DNA from: Acidilobaceae archaeon
GTDB lineage: Archaea; Thermoproteota; Thermoprotei_A; Sulfolobales; Acidilobaceae
NCBI GenBank assembly: GCA_027057815.1
Contig: JALURD010000213.1
Coordinates: 1-8,672, forward strand
Direction of reading: 5' to 3'
Length of the DNA stretch: 8,672 nt
Shown one piece after another: positions 1 through 6,099 of this stretch (positions are counted from its first letter, which is position 1; each line of letters starts with the position of its first letter). Position numbers and translations under genes: made by a program. Below the pieces are notes generated by a model, which searched no databases, was not told the origin of the DNA, and saw only the letters and a program-made list of their open reading frames with translations.

Positions 1-316
1 CCCTGGGCTCAGGGGCTGGCGCTAGTAGCCGGGCGAGCTTCCACCTTGCATGCCTTGCCGTCCACCTGAGCAGGCCCGCAGAGAGTGCCTTCAAGTCCTC
101 CACTTGCTCCTTGAACTCTACCTTAACCGGTAATACCGTACAACCGGTAATGTCGCTCGTGAGAACGCTAGCTGGACGTATCATTAAGGCCTTCCTAGCC
201 TCCACTTCTACATGATTCCAAAAGTATGCATCTAGCCCGTAGACTTTACCTGAGATCTCTACGAGGTGATGCGGTACTGCAATCGTGAACTTATCCTCTT
301 GCCGCCTACCCGGCAT
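1..316 (-). CDS. Hypothetical protein, N-terminal part only (runs off left edge)
   Basis: An open frame of 105 codons runs leftward from ATG at 316-314 to the window edge without a stop. It begins MPGRRQEDKFTIAVPHHL. I do not recognise the family. The visible part is a soluble-looking mix: a beta-like stretch (FTIAVPHHLVEISGKVYGLDAYF), then a charged stretch (HVEVEARKALMI), then a basic, helix-prone part rich in Arg/Trp (residues about 80-100). There is no signal peptide or membrane segment. The next in-frame codon upstream that matters is a stop (TAA) about 27 bases before the ATG, with no GTG or TTG between, so this start is the only reasonable one. A G-rich run (332-328) lies about 11 bases upstream and a TATA-like box at 349-340 sits about 27 bases upstream, so a very short leader is likely. 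The reading is supported by codon use and promoter placement; the function is unknown. Confidence 0.6.
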   Translation of the reverse strand, partial: MPGRRQEDKFTIAVPHHLVEISGKVYGLDAYFWNHVEVEARKALMIRPASVLTSDITGCTVLPVKVEFKEQVEDLKALSAGLLRWTARHARWKLARLLAPAPEPR

Positions 317-339
317 TCCGCATGTTTCCCCCTGAATGC

Positions 340-349
340 TTTAATATAA
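340..349. promoter_or_regulatory. Shared TATA-like box between divergent genes
   Basis: The AT-rich stretch TTTAATATAA stands out in a GC-richer surrounding and reads as a plausible archaeal TATA box on both strands. On the minus strand its centre is about 27 bases from the ATG at 316, the usual TATA-to-start distance for an archaeal leaderless or short-leader transcript. On the plus strand the predicted transcript start is near 370-373, a few bases before the GTG at 380. One box may serve both genes, or two overlapping boxes may be used. No convincing BRE element was identified. Confidence 0.5.
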
Positions 350-369
350 CCCCCATTATTGAGTTTATG

Positions 370-395
370 AGAGCCCACGGTGAGGGGTGGGCTCT
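370..395. promoter_or_regulatory. Perfect 9-bp inverted repeat around the start codon; candidate operator or hairpin
   Basis: AGAGCCCAC (370-378) and GTGGGCTCT (387-395) are exact reverse complements separated by 8 bases. The GTG start codon of the binding-protein gene (380-382) lies in the spacer. The repeat sits where transcription should begin, about 25-50 bases downstream of the TATA-like box. As DNA it is placed like a repressor operator. As RNA it would form a stem with the start codon in the loop, provided transcription begins at or before 370. The bases are also coding from 380 on. Confidence 0.45.
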
Positions 396-2689
396 TGAGT
401 AGGAGGTTCAGGAGGGGCATCTCATCTACCCAGGCCGCGATCGCTGCAATTGTCATCATAATAATTCTAGTCGGGATAGCATACTACGCAACTAGGGGTG
501 GAGGCGGAGCCGCAGAGACCACTACTCCCACTACTACAATCCCAGCAGCTACAACTACTCCACCAGCTGCTACTACGCCTACAACGACGGCAACGTCCAC
601 GCCAACCACTACGCCCACCACTACAACCACTACGCCCCCAGCGACTACTACTGAGACTATGGCTGGCCCCAAAGCTCTAGTAATCGAGACAAGTAAGGCT
701 TACGTAGTAGTAGGCCCCAAGGGAGCCACAGTTCCTCAGCTACCTACCGATAAACCTATAATAGCCGTGGCCTATGTGGTTGACGAGAAGGCTACTAAGC
801 CGAAGGAGGAGTCCATGGCCTTCGTCAACATAGACCCAGCATTCTATAGAAACTACACAGTCGACGCTCTAATAATCGCTGCAAGGAAGGCCACCGACCC
901 GTTCATAAGGGAGCAGCTTTACGAGGCCATCTACAAGCTCAGCAACTACGAGGTACCCATACTATGGCTAGGCCAGTATAAGCTCGTGAGAGTCTACTGG
1001 GACTGGCTACAGGGCAGGTACTACCACCCAACCCTGGCGGAGAGGTATGACTTACTCTGGGAGGACCCCAACGCGCCATCCAGACCTCTCGGCATAGGCA
1101 ACTACGTGAACGATGCGTCGACGTATGTGATAGTGACTCACGGCTGGCCGGACACTTTCGATCCGGCTGCTGACTACGAGACGTTCGGGTGGGCTATCTG
1201 GCACAACATAGGCGACACCCTGGTCACCTACTGGAAGGAGGACACCAAGAATGTACAGCCAGACCTAGCAGTGGCCTGGGCTCACAATGAGGATGGAACC
1301 GAGTGGTACTTCGTCGTAAGGGCTGGAGTTAAGGCTTATGACCCATGGCATGACAAGGTTTACGACATAACAGCGGTTGACGTACTCTTCAGCATCTGGA
1401 GGGTAGCCAGGCTAGGACTAGATCCGAGCTGGATGATAACGGAGTTCGTAGACGTGAACGCTAGCAGCGTCCTGAGCGAGGACGAGTTCAACCAGCTACT
1501 AGCTAGCGGCAACCTAGTCGCCGAGTTCAACGGCCAGGTGACTAAGCCGAAGAGCCTAAGCGAGCTACTCCAGTTCTTCGGCTACACGGGCGAGACCGCT
1601 GGTGTAGTGAAGATCAAGCTAACACAGCCCTACGGTGCTATACTCAGCATACTCGCCGACCCCTTCGTGAGCGTAATCCCGATGCAGTACGTGTTCGACT
1701 ACTCAGAGGGCCTTCAGGGCAAGTACCAGGAGGCTCTGCAGGCCAGTGACTACGGTAAGAATCCATCTGCGTGGGCCGCATATATAAAACCAGGAAACCA
1801 AGATCCAAGCCACATACTCCTGAACCAGTACCCGGTTGGCACCGGGCCATATTATGTGAAGGAGTACCAGCAGGGGTCCTACATAGTCCTAGAGTACAAC
1901 CCATACTACTGGAATAAGACGCTCTGGAACCAGGCACCATACGGCCAAAATGGTGTGCCCAGCCATAAGACTGTCATCTACCTCATAAACGATGACGCAA
2001 ACGCTAGGATATCAATACTAACAAGCGGTGACGCTGATACAGGAGCTATACCACTAGATAGACTTGAAGACGTAAAGGGTACACCATACCCAGGTACCAA
2101 TTTCAAGGTAAAAGTTGAAACGGGCGAACTAGAACCAACCATAGTATTCATAGTTTTGAACACGATGAAGCCACCATTCGACAATGTTTACGTTAGGCAG
2201 GCACTCATGTACGCCATACCATTTGAACAAATTAAAAACGATGTTTACAGTGGATTCATCGAGAGGTTATACGGCGTAATACCCGCAGGCTTCCCTGGCC
2301 ATAATGACGACTTAGTAATCAAGTACACCTTTGACCTAAACAAGGCCTTCGAGCTAATTCAGAAGGCAGGCATAGACCCAACCCAGTACAAGATCGAGAT
2401 ATGGTACAATGCTGGCAACACACAGAGAGAGAAAATAGCTAACTACCTCCAAACACTATGGGGTCAGCTAGGCTTCCAGGTGACAATTAGAGCCCTAGAA
2501 TGGCCAACATTACTGGACAAGACCGAGAAAGGCGAGTTCGATGTTTACATCATAGGATGGGCTCCAGACTACTTAGATCCAGACAATTATGCAGGACCAA
2601 TGTTCTACGGGGGTACTAAGTTCAGCGTATTAGACTTCATAAAGACTACCAATCCTGACGAAGTAAAGGCGCTCTTCGCAGGAGGGTAA
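380..2689 (+). CDS. Extracellular substrate-binding protein of an Opp/Dpp-type ABC importer (SBP family 5), apparently circularly permuted
   Basis: A 769-residue lipid-free, membrane-tethered binding protein. Residues 1-13 are basic and end RRFRRG; 14-36 are hydrophobic (ISSTQ then Ala/Ile-rich), which fits an archaeal class III (prepilin-like) signal cut after Gly13. Residues 47-92 are a Thr/Pro-rich stalk. Residues about 245-769 carry the usual start and middle of family-5 binding proteins: TFDPAADYETFG (259-270), PDLAVAWAHNEDGTEWYFVVR (294-314), VRQALMYAI (605-613), LGFQVTIRALEW (697-708) and FDVYIIGWAPDYLDPDNY (720-737). The family's normal C-terminal segment (NxxxDxLIxxAxxxxDxxxRxxLYxxI, PILWL, DWLQGRYYHP) is instead at 158-217. 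It has three possible N-glycosylation sites (N158, N360, N512). Start GTG at 380 has no clear Shine-Dalgarno; it is the first start in frame giving a complete signal. Substrate is probably oligopeptides, but archaeal relatives also bind oligosaccharides. Confidence 0.93.
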   Translation: MRGGLLSRRFRRGISSTQAAIAAIVIIIILVGIAYYATRGGGGAAETTTPTTTIPAATTTPPAATTPTTTATSTPTTTPTTTTTTPPATTTETMAGPKALVIETSKAYVVVGPKGATVPQLPTDKPIIAVAYVVDEKATKPKEESMAFVNIDPAFYRNYTVDALIIAARKATDPFIREQLYEAIYKLSNYEVPILWLGQYKLVRVYWDWLQGRYYHPTLAERYDLLWEDPNAPSRPLGIGNYVNDASTYVIVTHGWPDTFDPAADYETFGWAIWHNIGDTLVTYWKEDTKNVQPDLAVAWAHNEDGTEWYFVVRAGVKAYDPWHDKVYDITAVDVLFSIWRVARLGLDPSWMITEFVDVNASSVLSEDEFNQLLASGNLVAEFNGQVTKPKSLSELLQFFGYTGETAGVVKIKLTQPYGAILSILADPFVSVIPMQYVFDYSEGLQGKYQEALQASDYGKNPSAWAAYIKPGNQDPSHILLNQYPVGTGPYYVKEYQQGSYIVLEYNPYYWNKTLWNQAPYGQNGVPSHKTVIYLINDDANARISILTSGDADTGAIPLDRLEDVKGTPYPGTNFKVKVETGELEPTIVFIVLNTMKPPFDNVYVRQALMYAIPFEQIKNDVYSGFIERLYGVIPAGFPGHNDDLVIKYTFDLNKAFELIQKAGIDPTQYKIEIWYNAGNTQREKIANYLQTLWGQLGFQVTIRALEWPTLLDKTEKGEFDVYIIGWAPDYLDPDNYAGPMFYGGTKFSVLDFIKTTNPDEVKALFAGG
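518..655 (+). repeat. Low-complexity Thr/Pro-rich stalk coding region
   Basis: Codons 47-92 of the binding protein are almost only Thr, Pro and Ala, mostly ACT/ACA/ACG and CCA/CCC triplets. This is the flexible, probably O-glycosylated spacer known from archaeal surface binding proteins, here placed between the N-terminal membrane anchor and the folded part. The imperfect triplet repeats also create long shadow frames on both strands, which are not genes. Confidence 0.85.
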
Positions 2690-2723
2690 ATCAAGCAGCG
2701 ATTTACTTAGGGCACCATAAATA

Positions 2724-2767
2724 ACTTTTCCCCATACTTTCTTTTCATAACATCCCTCTCCTTTTTC
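2724..2767 (+). terminator. T-rich terminator after the binding-protein gene
   Basis: Three T-rich tracts (2726-2729, 2738-2745 with one C, 2762-2766) follow the TAA stop by 37-77 bases in an otherwise mixed intergenic stretch. Archaeal RNA polymerase terminates on T runs in the non-template strand without needing a hairpin. No strong stem precedes them. This would uncouple the abundant binding protein from the permease genes. Confidence 0.55.
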
Positions 2768-2800
2768 AAGCGCTTTGAAGCCATCCATGTAGCCAAGGAG

Positions 2801-2810
2801 CATAATTATC
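2801..2810 (+). promoter_or_regulatory. Candidate TATA box for the permease/ATPase operon
   Basis: CATAATTATC is the most TATA-like stretch between the T-rich tracts and the first permease gene. It predicts a transcript start near 2828-2833 and a leader of about 100 bases before the GTG at 2935. A weaker alternative, TGTAAAAG at 2885-2892, would give a leader of about 20 bases. Sequence alone does not decide between them. Confidence 0.35.
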
Positions 2811-2832
2811 TATCGCCTAACACTAATTTGGT

Positions 2833-2883
2833 ATGAACACGCTCCAAGAAGTCTCACTAGCGATGTTTCCGCCTAAACGGTGA
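2833..2883 (+). other. Possible 16-codon upstream reading frame in the operon leader
   Basis: ATG at 2833 opens a frame MNTLQEVSLAMFPPKR ending in TGA at 2881-2883, about 27 bases downstream of the candidate TATA box, which is the spacing of a leaderless start. It ends 51 bases before the first permease start. It could be a chance frame; nothing recognisable is encoded. The rest of 2690-2934 holds only the T-rich tracts, the TATA-like sites and the ribosome-binding region of the permease. Confidence 0.15.
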
Positions 2884-2934
2884 GTGTAAAAGCCCCTATC
2901 ATGCACATTATCCGGCATCGGCGGGTGCAGCCGG

Positions 2935-3933
2935 GTGGCTGAGCTCCGCAGATTTCTAGTGCGAAGACTGCTTACGTTCATCCCAACGCTAGTAGGCGTC
3001 ACCTTCATTGTATTCGTTATCGCAGCGATTCTTCCGGCCGATCCCGCTAGGGTATGGGCGGGGGGAGAAAAAGCCAGTCCTGAAGTGGTTCAGAGGCTTA
3101 TAGAAGAGTACCATCTAAACGATCCCATACCCGTTCAGTATTACTTCATTATGAAGAAGCTGTTCACTAACACTATGGTCAGCCCTGTGACCCACAGGTA
3201 CATCTGGCAGGATCTAATGACATTCTTCCCAGTCACACTCCAGCTTACGCTTGTCGCGTTCTTCTTCATAATAGTTATAGGGATCCCCCTTGGCATCCTA
3301 GCTGCCCTCAAAAGGGACTCCCTCCTAGACACTATTGTCAGAATATTCGCCCTCATAGGAGTCTCAACGCCAATATTCTGGCTCGCTTACCTACTCATCT
3401 ATGTGTTCTACGTTAAACTCCACTGGATAGTACTTGCTGGCACGCCTACTCCTCCATACAAGATTACTGGCGTCCCGCTCATAGACTCACTACTGAAGCT
3501 CGACTTCCAAACATTCGCGCAGATCATTAAGAGGTACTGGCTCCCAGGCTTCGTCCTCGGCTTTGCTGGCATAGGCGTTGTAGCGAGGATAGTGAGGAAC
3601 AGCTTCCTAGACGCGTACAGTGCCGACTTCACAGAGTTCGCAATGGCTAGAGGCCTTACTAAACTAAGGATTTACAGGCACGTCCTGAGAAACGCTATGA
3701 TACCAGTTGTAACAGTGCTCGGTTTAATGTTTGGCGGACTCCTGGCAGGGGCTCCCATCACCGAGACTATCTTCGGCCTGCCAGGCTTGGGCAAGTATAT
3801 GCTGAATGCTATACGTCTCTTCGACTACCTGGCGCTGACAGGTTCAGTGTTCTTCGTCGGCCTCATCTACTTAGTAGCTAACCTGATTGTTGACATCCTC
3901 TACGCTGTTATAGATCCGAGGGTGAGGTACTGA
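2935..3933 (+). CDS. dppB: Opp/Dpp-type ABC transporter permease, DppB/OppB family
   Basis: A 332-residue inner-membrane channel subunit that pairs with the following permease. Six membrane segments are visible: about 13-33, 98-124, 135-160, 203-221, 253-273 and 301-324. The long extracellular part between the first two (34-97, with IPVQYYFIMKKLF) is normal for DppB and absent from DppC. The cytoplasmic EAA loop that docks on an ATPase is at about 234-254 (EFAMARGLTKLRIYRHVLRNA without its last residue spacing changed), and the typical end IVDILYAVIDPRVRY closes the protein. GTG at 2935 is the only start: the frame is closed by TAA at 2887-2889 and no ATG, GTG or TTG lies between. GGGTG at 2923-2927 is a weak ribosome-binding site. 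The stop overlaps the next start by one base (TGATG), so the two permeases are translationally coupled. Assignment to the family is firm; the transported substrate is inferred. Confidence 0.95.
   Translation: MAELRRFLVRRLLTFIPTLVGVTFIVFVIAAILPADPARVWAGGEKASPEVVQRLIEEYHLNDPIPVQYYFIMKKLFTNTMVSPVTHRYIWQDLMTFFPVTLQLTLVAFFFIIVIGIPLGILAALKRDSLLDTIVRIFALIGVSTPIFWLAYLLIYVFYVKLHWIVLAGTPTPPYKITGVPLIDSLLKLDFQTFAQIIKRYWLPGFVLGFAGIGVVARIVRNSFLDAYSADFTEFAMARGLTKLRIYRHVLRNAMIPVVTVLGLMFGGLLAGAPITETIFGLPGLGKYMLNAIRLFDYLALTGSVFFVGLIYLVANLIVDILYAVIDPRVRY
3918..3927 (+). promoter_or_regulatory. Strong ribosome-binding site of the second permease, inside dppB
   Basis: GAGGGTGAGG lies in the last codons of dppB, five bases before the ATG at 3933. 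It is close to the archaeal consensus GGAGGTGA and supports this start and coupled translation of the two permeases. Confidence 0.65.
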
Positions 3934-5090
3934 TGTCCGAGGAGGTCTATGAGAAGAAATTACTGGATAAATTCAGTGACGCGGTAATCGACGCCTTTGC
4001 CAGCCTAGCCGATAAGATTAGGCCGGGCTGGAAGAAGAGAAATAAGAGCAGGATCGATGAGTGGAAGCTCATGGCCTACGCTTTCAATAGGAGCCCTCCA
4101 GGCATTATCGGAGCTGTGCTCATAGTATCCTTCATCGTGCTAGCTATAGTTGGACCGTACCTCGCGCCGTTCAGCTATGACCTTCAGCTCACCTTCTTCG
4201 ACCCTGACGCTAAGAGGGCGCCTCCAGGCACAGTCATCGAGATTAAGGGTAAGCTGGCAGAGGTGCTAGGAGTCAAACCCGGCAATTACACTCTAATCCT
4301 GGGAGCCGACGATCAGGGTAGAGACCTGCTCAGCAGGTTACTGTATGGTGCCAGAACAAGCCTGGTAATAGCAATCCTTGTCATGGCCGTTGGCCCATGG
4401 ATAGGCATTATACTCGGCCTTATAGCAGGCTACTATGGCGGTAAGATAGACGAGCTTATCATGAGGATCACAGACGTTTTCCTGGCATTCCCGGGCCTAA
4501 TACTTGCCATAGCCTTCTCCGCGGTCCTACCCCCAAGGATATCCGTCTTCCTCGACAATCACCCAGACGTGAGGGACTTCTTCCTAACATTATTCGCACT
4601 CAAACCTCAGCACGCCGGCCCTCTAGCGAGTCTGCTGGCTGTAGTCGTGGCACTCTGGATAGTATGGTGGCCCGGCTATGCAAGGCTAGTGAGGGGTATG
4701 ACGCTAAGTGAGAGGGAGAACATCTACGTCGAGGCTGCGCGGGCCCTTGGGGTGCCTACCAGGTGGATCCTGCTAAGACACATATTACCCAACATACTAG
4801 GCCCAATCCTAGTCTATCTAACCCTCGACTTCGGAGGAGTCATTCTAACAGAGGCAGGCCTCAGCTTCCTTGGCCTTGGTGCAGTGCCGCCGATAGCGGA
4901 CTGGGGCAGGATAATCTACGATGGGTCAAACTACTTCCCGAAGGACTGGTGGACTATCCTCTATCCTGGACTCGCGATCTTCCTGACAGTGCTAGGCTTC
5001 AACCTCGTCGGAGACACGCTGAGAGACGTGCTTGACCCGAAGACTAGGAGGAGCATAGAGTTTAAGGTTAAGAAGAAGAGGGAAGGGTGA
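3933..5090 (+). CDS. dppC: Opp/Dpp-type ABC transporter permease, DppC/OppC family
   Basis: A 385-residue partner of the upstream permease. A charged cytoplasmic N-terminus (1-52, very Lys/Arg-rich at 26-45) precedes the first membrane segment (56-77). The motif GADDQGRDLLSRLLYGARTSL (124-144) is the DppC hallmark (usually GTDxxGRDxxSRxxYGxRxSL). Further segments lie at about 144-168, 184-200, 231-249, 287-305 and 343-362. The EAA loop EAARALGVPTRWILLRHILPN is at 267-287, followed by EAGLSFLGLG (307-316), also typical. The protein is longer than the usual DppC of about 300 residues because of the N-terminal tail, an enlarged outer loop at 79-123 and a loop at 199-230 (PRISVFLDN...QHAGP) between two membrane segments. 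It overlaps dppB by one base and ends six bases before the first ATPase start, whose ribosome-binding site covers its stop codon. Confidence 0.95.
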   Translation: MSEEVYEKKLLDKFSDAVIDAFASLADKIRPGWKKRNKSRIDEWKLMAYAFNRSPPGIIGAVLIVSFIVLAIVGPYLAPFSYDLQLTFFDPDAKRAPPGTVIEIKGKLAEVLGVKPGNYTLILGADDQGRDLLSRLLYGARTSLVIAILVMAVGPWIGIILGLIAGYYGGKIDELIMRITDVFLAFPGLILAIAFSAVLPPRISVFLDNHPDVRDFFLTLFALKPQHAGPLASLLAVVVALWIVWWPGYARLVRGMTLSERENIYVEAARALGVPTRWILLRHILPNILGPILVYLTLDFGGVILTEAGLSFLGLGAVPPIADWGRIIYDGSNYFPKDWWTILYPGLAIFLTVLGFNLVGDTLRDVLDPKTRRSIEFKVKKKREG

Positions 5091-5096
5091 GGGCGC

Positions 5097-6083
5097 ATGG
5101 CTATCTGCGAGCCCATCATAGAGGTTAGAAACCTGAAGGTCAACTTCTATACTTACGCCGGGATAGTTAAGGCCATCGACGGCGTCTCATTCAAGATCTG
5201 CAGGGGCGAGACGTACTGCCTAGTCGGCGAGACTGGGTGCGGTAAGAGCGTCACTGCAAGGGCGTTGACTAAACTCATTAGGCCTCCTGGCAGGATAGAG
5301 GGTGGCGAAGTCATATACTACAGTGATGAGGGCCCTATAAACCTGCTTGAGCTAAACGAGGAGGAGCTGAGGAAGATAAGGGGTGCAGAGATAGCGTACG
5401 TCTTTCAGGATCCCACGTCAGCCCTTGACCCGTTATATACAGTAGGGTACCAGATCGCGGAGACCATGTACGAGCATGGCAGGGTCTCCAAGATAAAAGA
5501 GGGCATACTTAGAGCCGTCGAGGTTCTGAGGAACGTGCTCATGCCCGACCCTGAGAAAAGAGTCCACAGCTATCCTCATGAGCTGAGTGGTGGTATGAGG
5601 CAGAGGAGCGTAATAGGCATAGGGCTCAGCAACAAGCCTAAGCTACTGATAGCCGATGAGCCCACGACGGCCCTAGACGCCACGGTCCAGGCACAGCTCA
5701 TGGACCTCTTGATGGACCTTAAGCGGAGAGAGAACCTTACAATCCTGCTCATAACTCACAACTTAGGCTTAGTAGCCGAGGTATGCGATAGAGTCGCAGT
5801 GATGTATGCCGGTAACATAGTGGAAGAAGCGCCAGTCGAGGAGTTATTCAGGAATCCCCTACACCCCTATACTAAGGCACTGCTCAGAGCCGTCCCCAAC
5901 CCAAGGAAGAAGAGTGTAAGGCTAGAGTCGATCCCGGGAACAGTGCCCAACCTAATCAATCCACCGCCAGGATGCAGATTCCACCCTAGATGCCCTAGAG
6001 TCATGGACATCTGCAGAAGCAAGAAGCCCCCTGAGCTTTGGAGGGGTGATGACCACAGAGTTGCATGTTGGCTCTACGAGTAG
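5097..6083 (+). CDS. dppD: Opp/Dpp-type ABC transporter ATPase, DppD/OppD family
   Basis: A 328-residue cytoplasmic ATPase that powers import together with the next gene. In order: Walker A GETGCGKS (44-51), Q-loop FQDP (Gln104), signature LSGGM (163-167), Walker B LLIADE (183-188), D-loop TTALD (190-194) and the switch histidine in ITHN (His221). The C-terminal oligopeptide-transporter extension (about 232-328) contains PGCRFHPRCP and four cysteines at 293, 299, 306 and 324. The same spacing occurs in the neighbouring ATPase. An iron-sulfur cluster has been reported at such a site in a mycobacterial relative, so metal or cluster binding is plausible here. ATG at 5097 follows GGGTGAGGG (5085-5093), which overlaps the dppC stop. 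All catalytic residues are intact. Cys48 within the Walker A loop is common in this subfamily rather than a defect. Confidence 0.95.
   Translation: MAICEPIIEVRNLKVNFYTYAGIVKAIDGVSFKICRGETYCLVGETGCGKSVTARALTKLIRPPGRIEGGEVIYYSDEGPINLLELNEEELRKIRGAEIAYVFQDPTSALDPLYTVGYQIAETMYEHGRVSKIKEGILRAVEVLRNVLMPDPEKRVHSYPHELSGGMRQRSVIGIGLSNKPKLLIADEPTTALDATVQAQLMDLLMDLKRRENLTILLITHNLGLVAEVCDRVAVMYAGNIVEEAPVEELFRNPLHPYTKALLRAVPNPRKKSVRLESIPGTVPNLINPPPGCRFHPRCPRVMDICRSKKPPELWRGDDHRVACWLYE
5970..5995 (+). repeat. Copy 1 of a 26-base identical repeat shared by the two ATPase genes
   Basis: Identical base for base to 6946-6971. It encodes GCRFHPRCP in the cysteine-rich end of DppD. Identity at every synonymous site is unusual for two ATPases that are otherwise clearly diverged. 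Confidence 0.85.
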
Positions 6084-6084
6084 C

Positions 6085-6092
6085 GGGGGTGA
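6085..6092 (+). promoter_or_regulatory. Ribosome-binding site that decides the start of dppF
   Basis: GGGGGTGA begins two bases after the dppD stop and ends seven bases before ATG 6100. A longer frame opens at GTG 6046 within dppD, but it adds residues without family similarity (MTTELHVGSTSSGG) and has a poorer site, so 6100 is preferred. GTG at 6097, one codon earlier, cannot be excluded. Confidence 0.65.
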
Positions 6093-6099
6093 TTGGGTG

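Noticed and set aside
367..402. ATG 367 as the start of the binding protein
   Set aside because: It is in another frame and reaches a stop after 11 codons (TAG at 400-402).
484..680. Frames on both strands across the Thr-rich stalk (Val-rich on minus, Gln/Leu/Pro-rich on plus)
   Set aside because: They are by-products of ACN/CCN triplet repeats in the real frame.
1644..1940. 98-codon minus-strand frame within the binding-protein gene
   Set aside because: It lies inside a well-supported gene, has no recognisable motif and a composition expected of an antisense shadow.
2912..2934. Short inverted repeat CCGGC...GCCGG before dppB
   Set aside because: Only five base pairs with a 13-base loop; common by chance in GC-rich sequence, though it does enclose the weak ribosome-binding site.
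6046..6099. Longer start for dppF at GTG 6046, overlapping dppD
   Set aside because: The added 18 residues lack family similarity, and a strong ribosome-binding site (6085-6092) is correctly spaced for ATG 6100.
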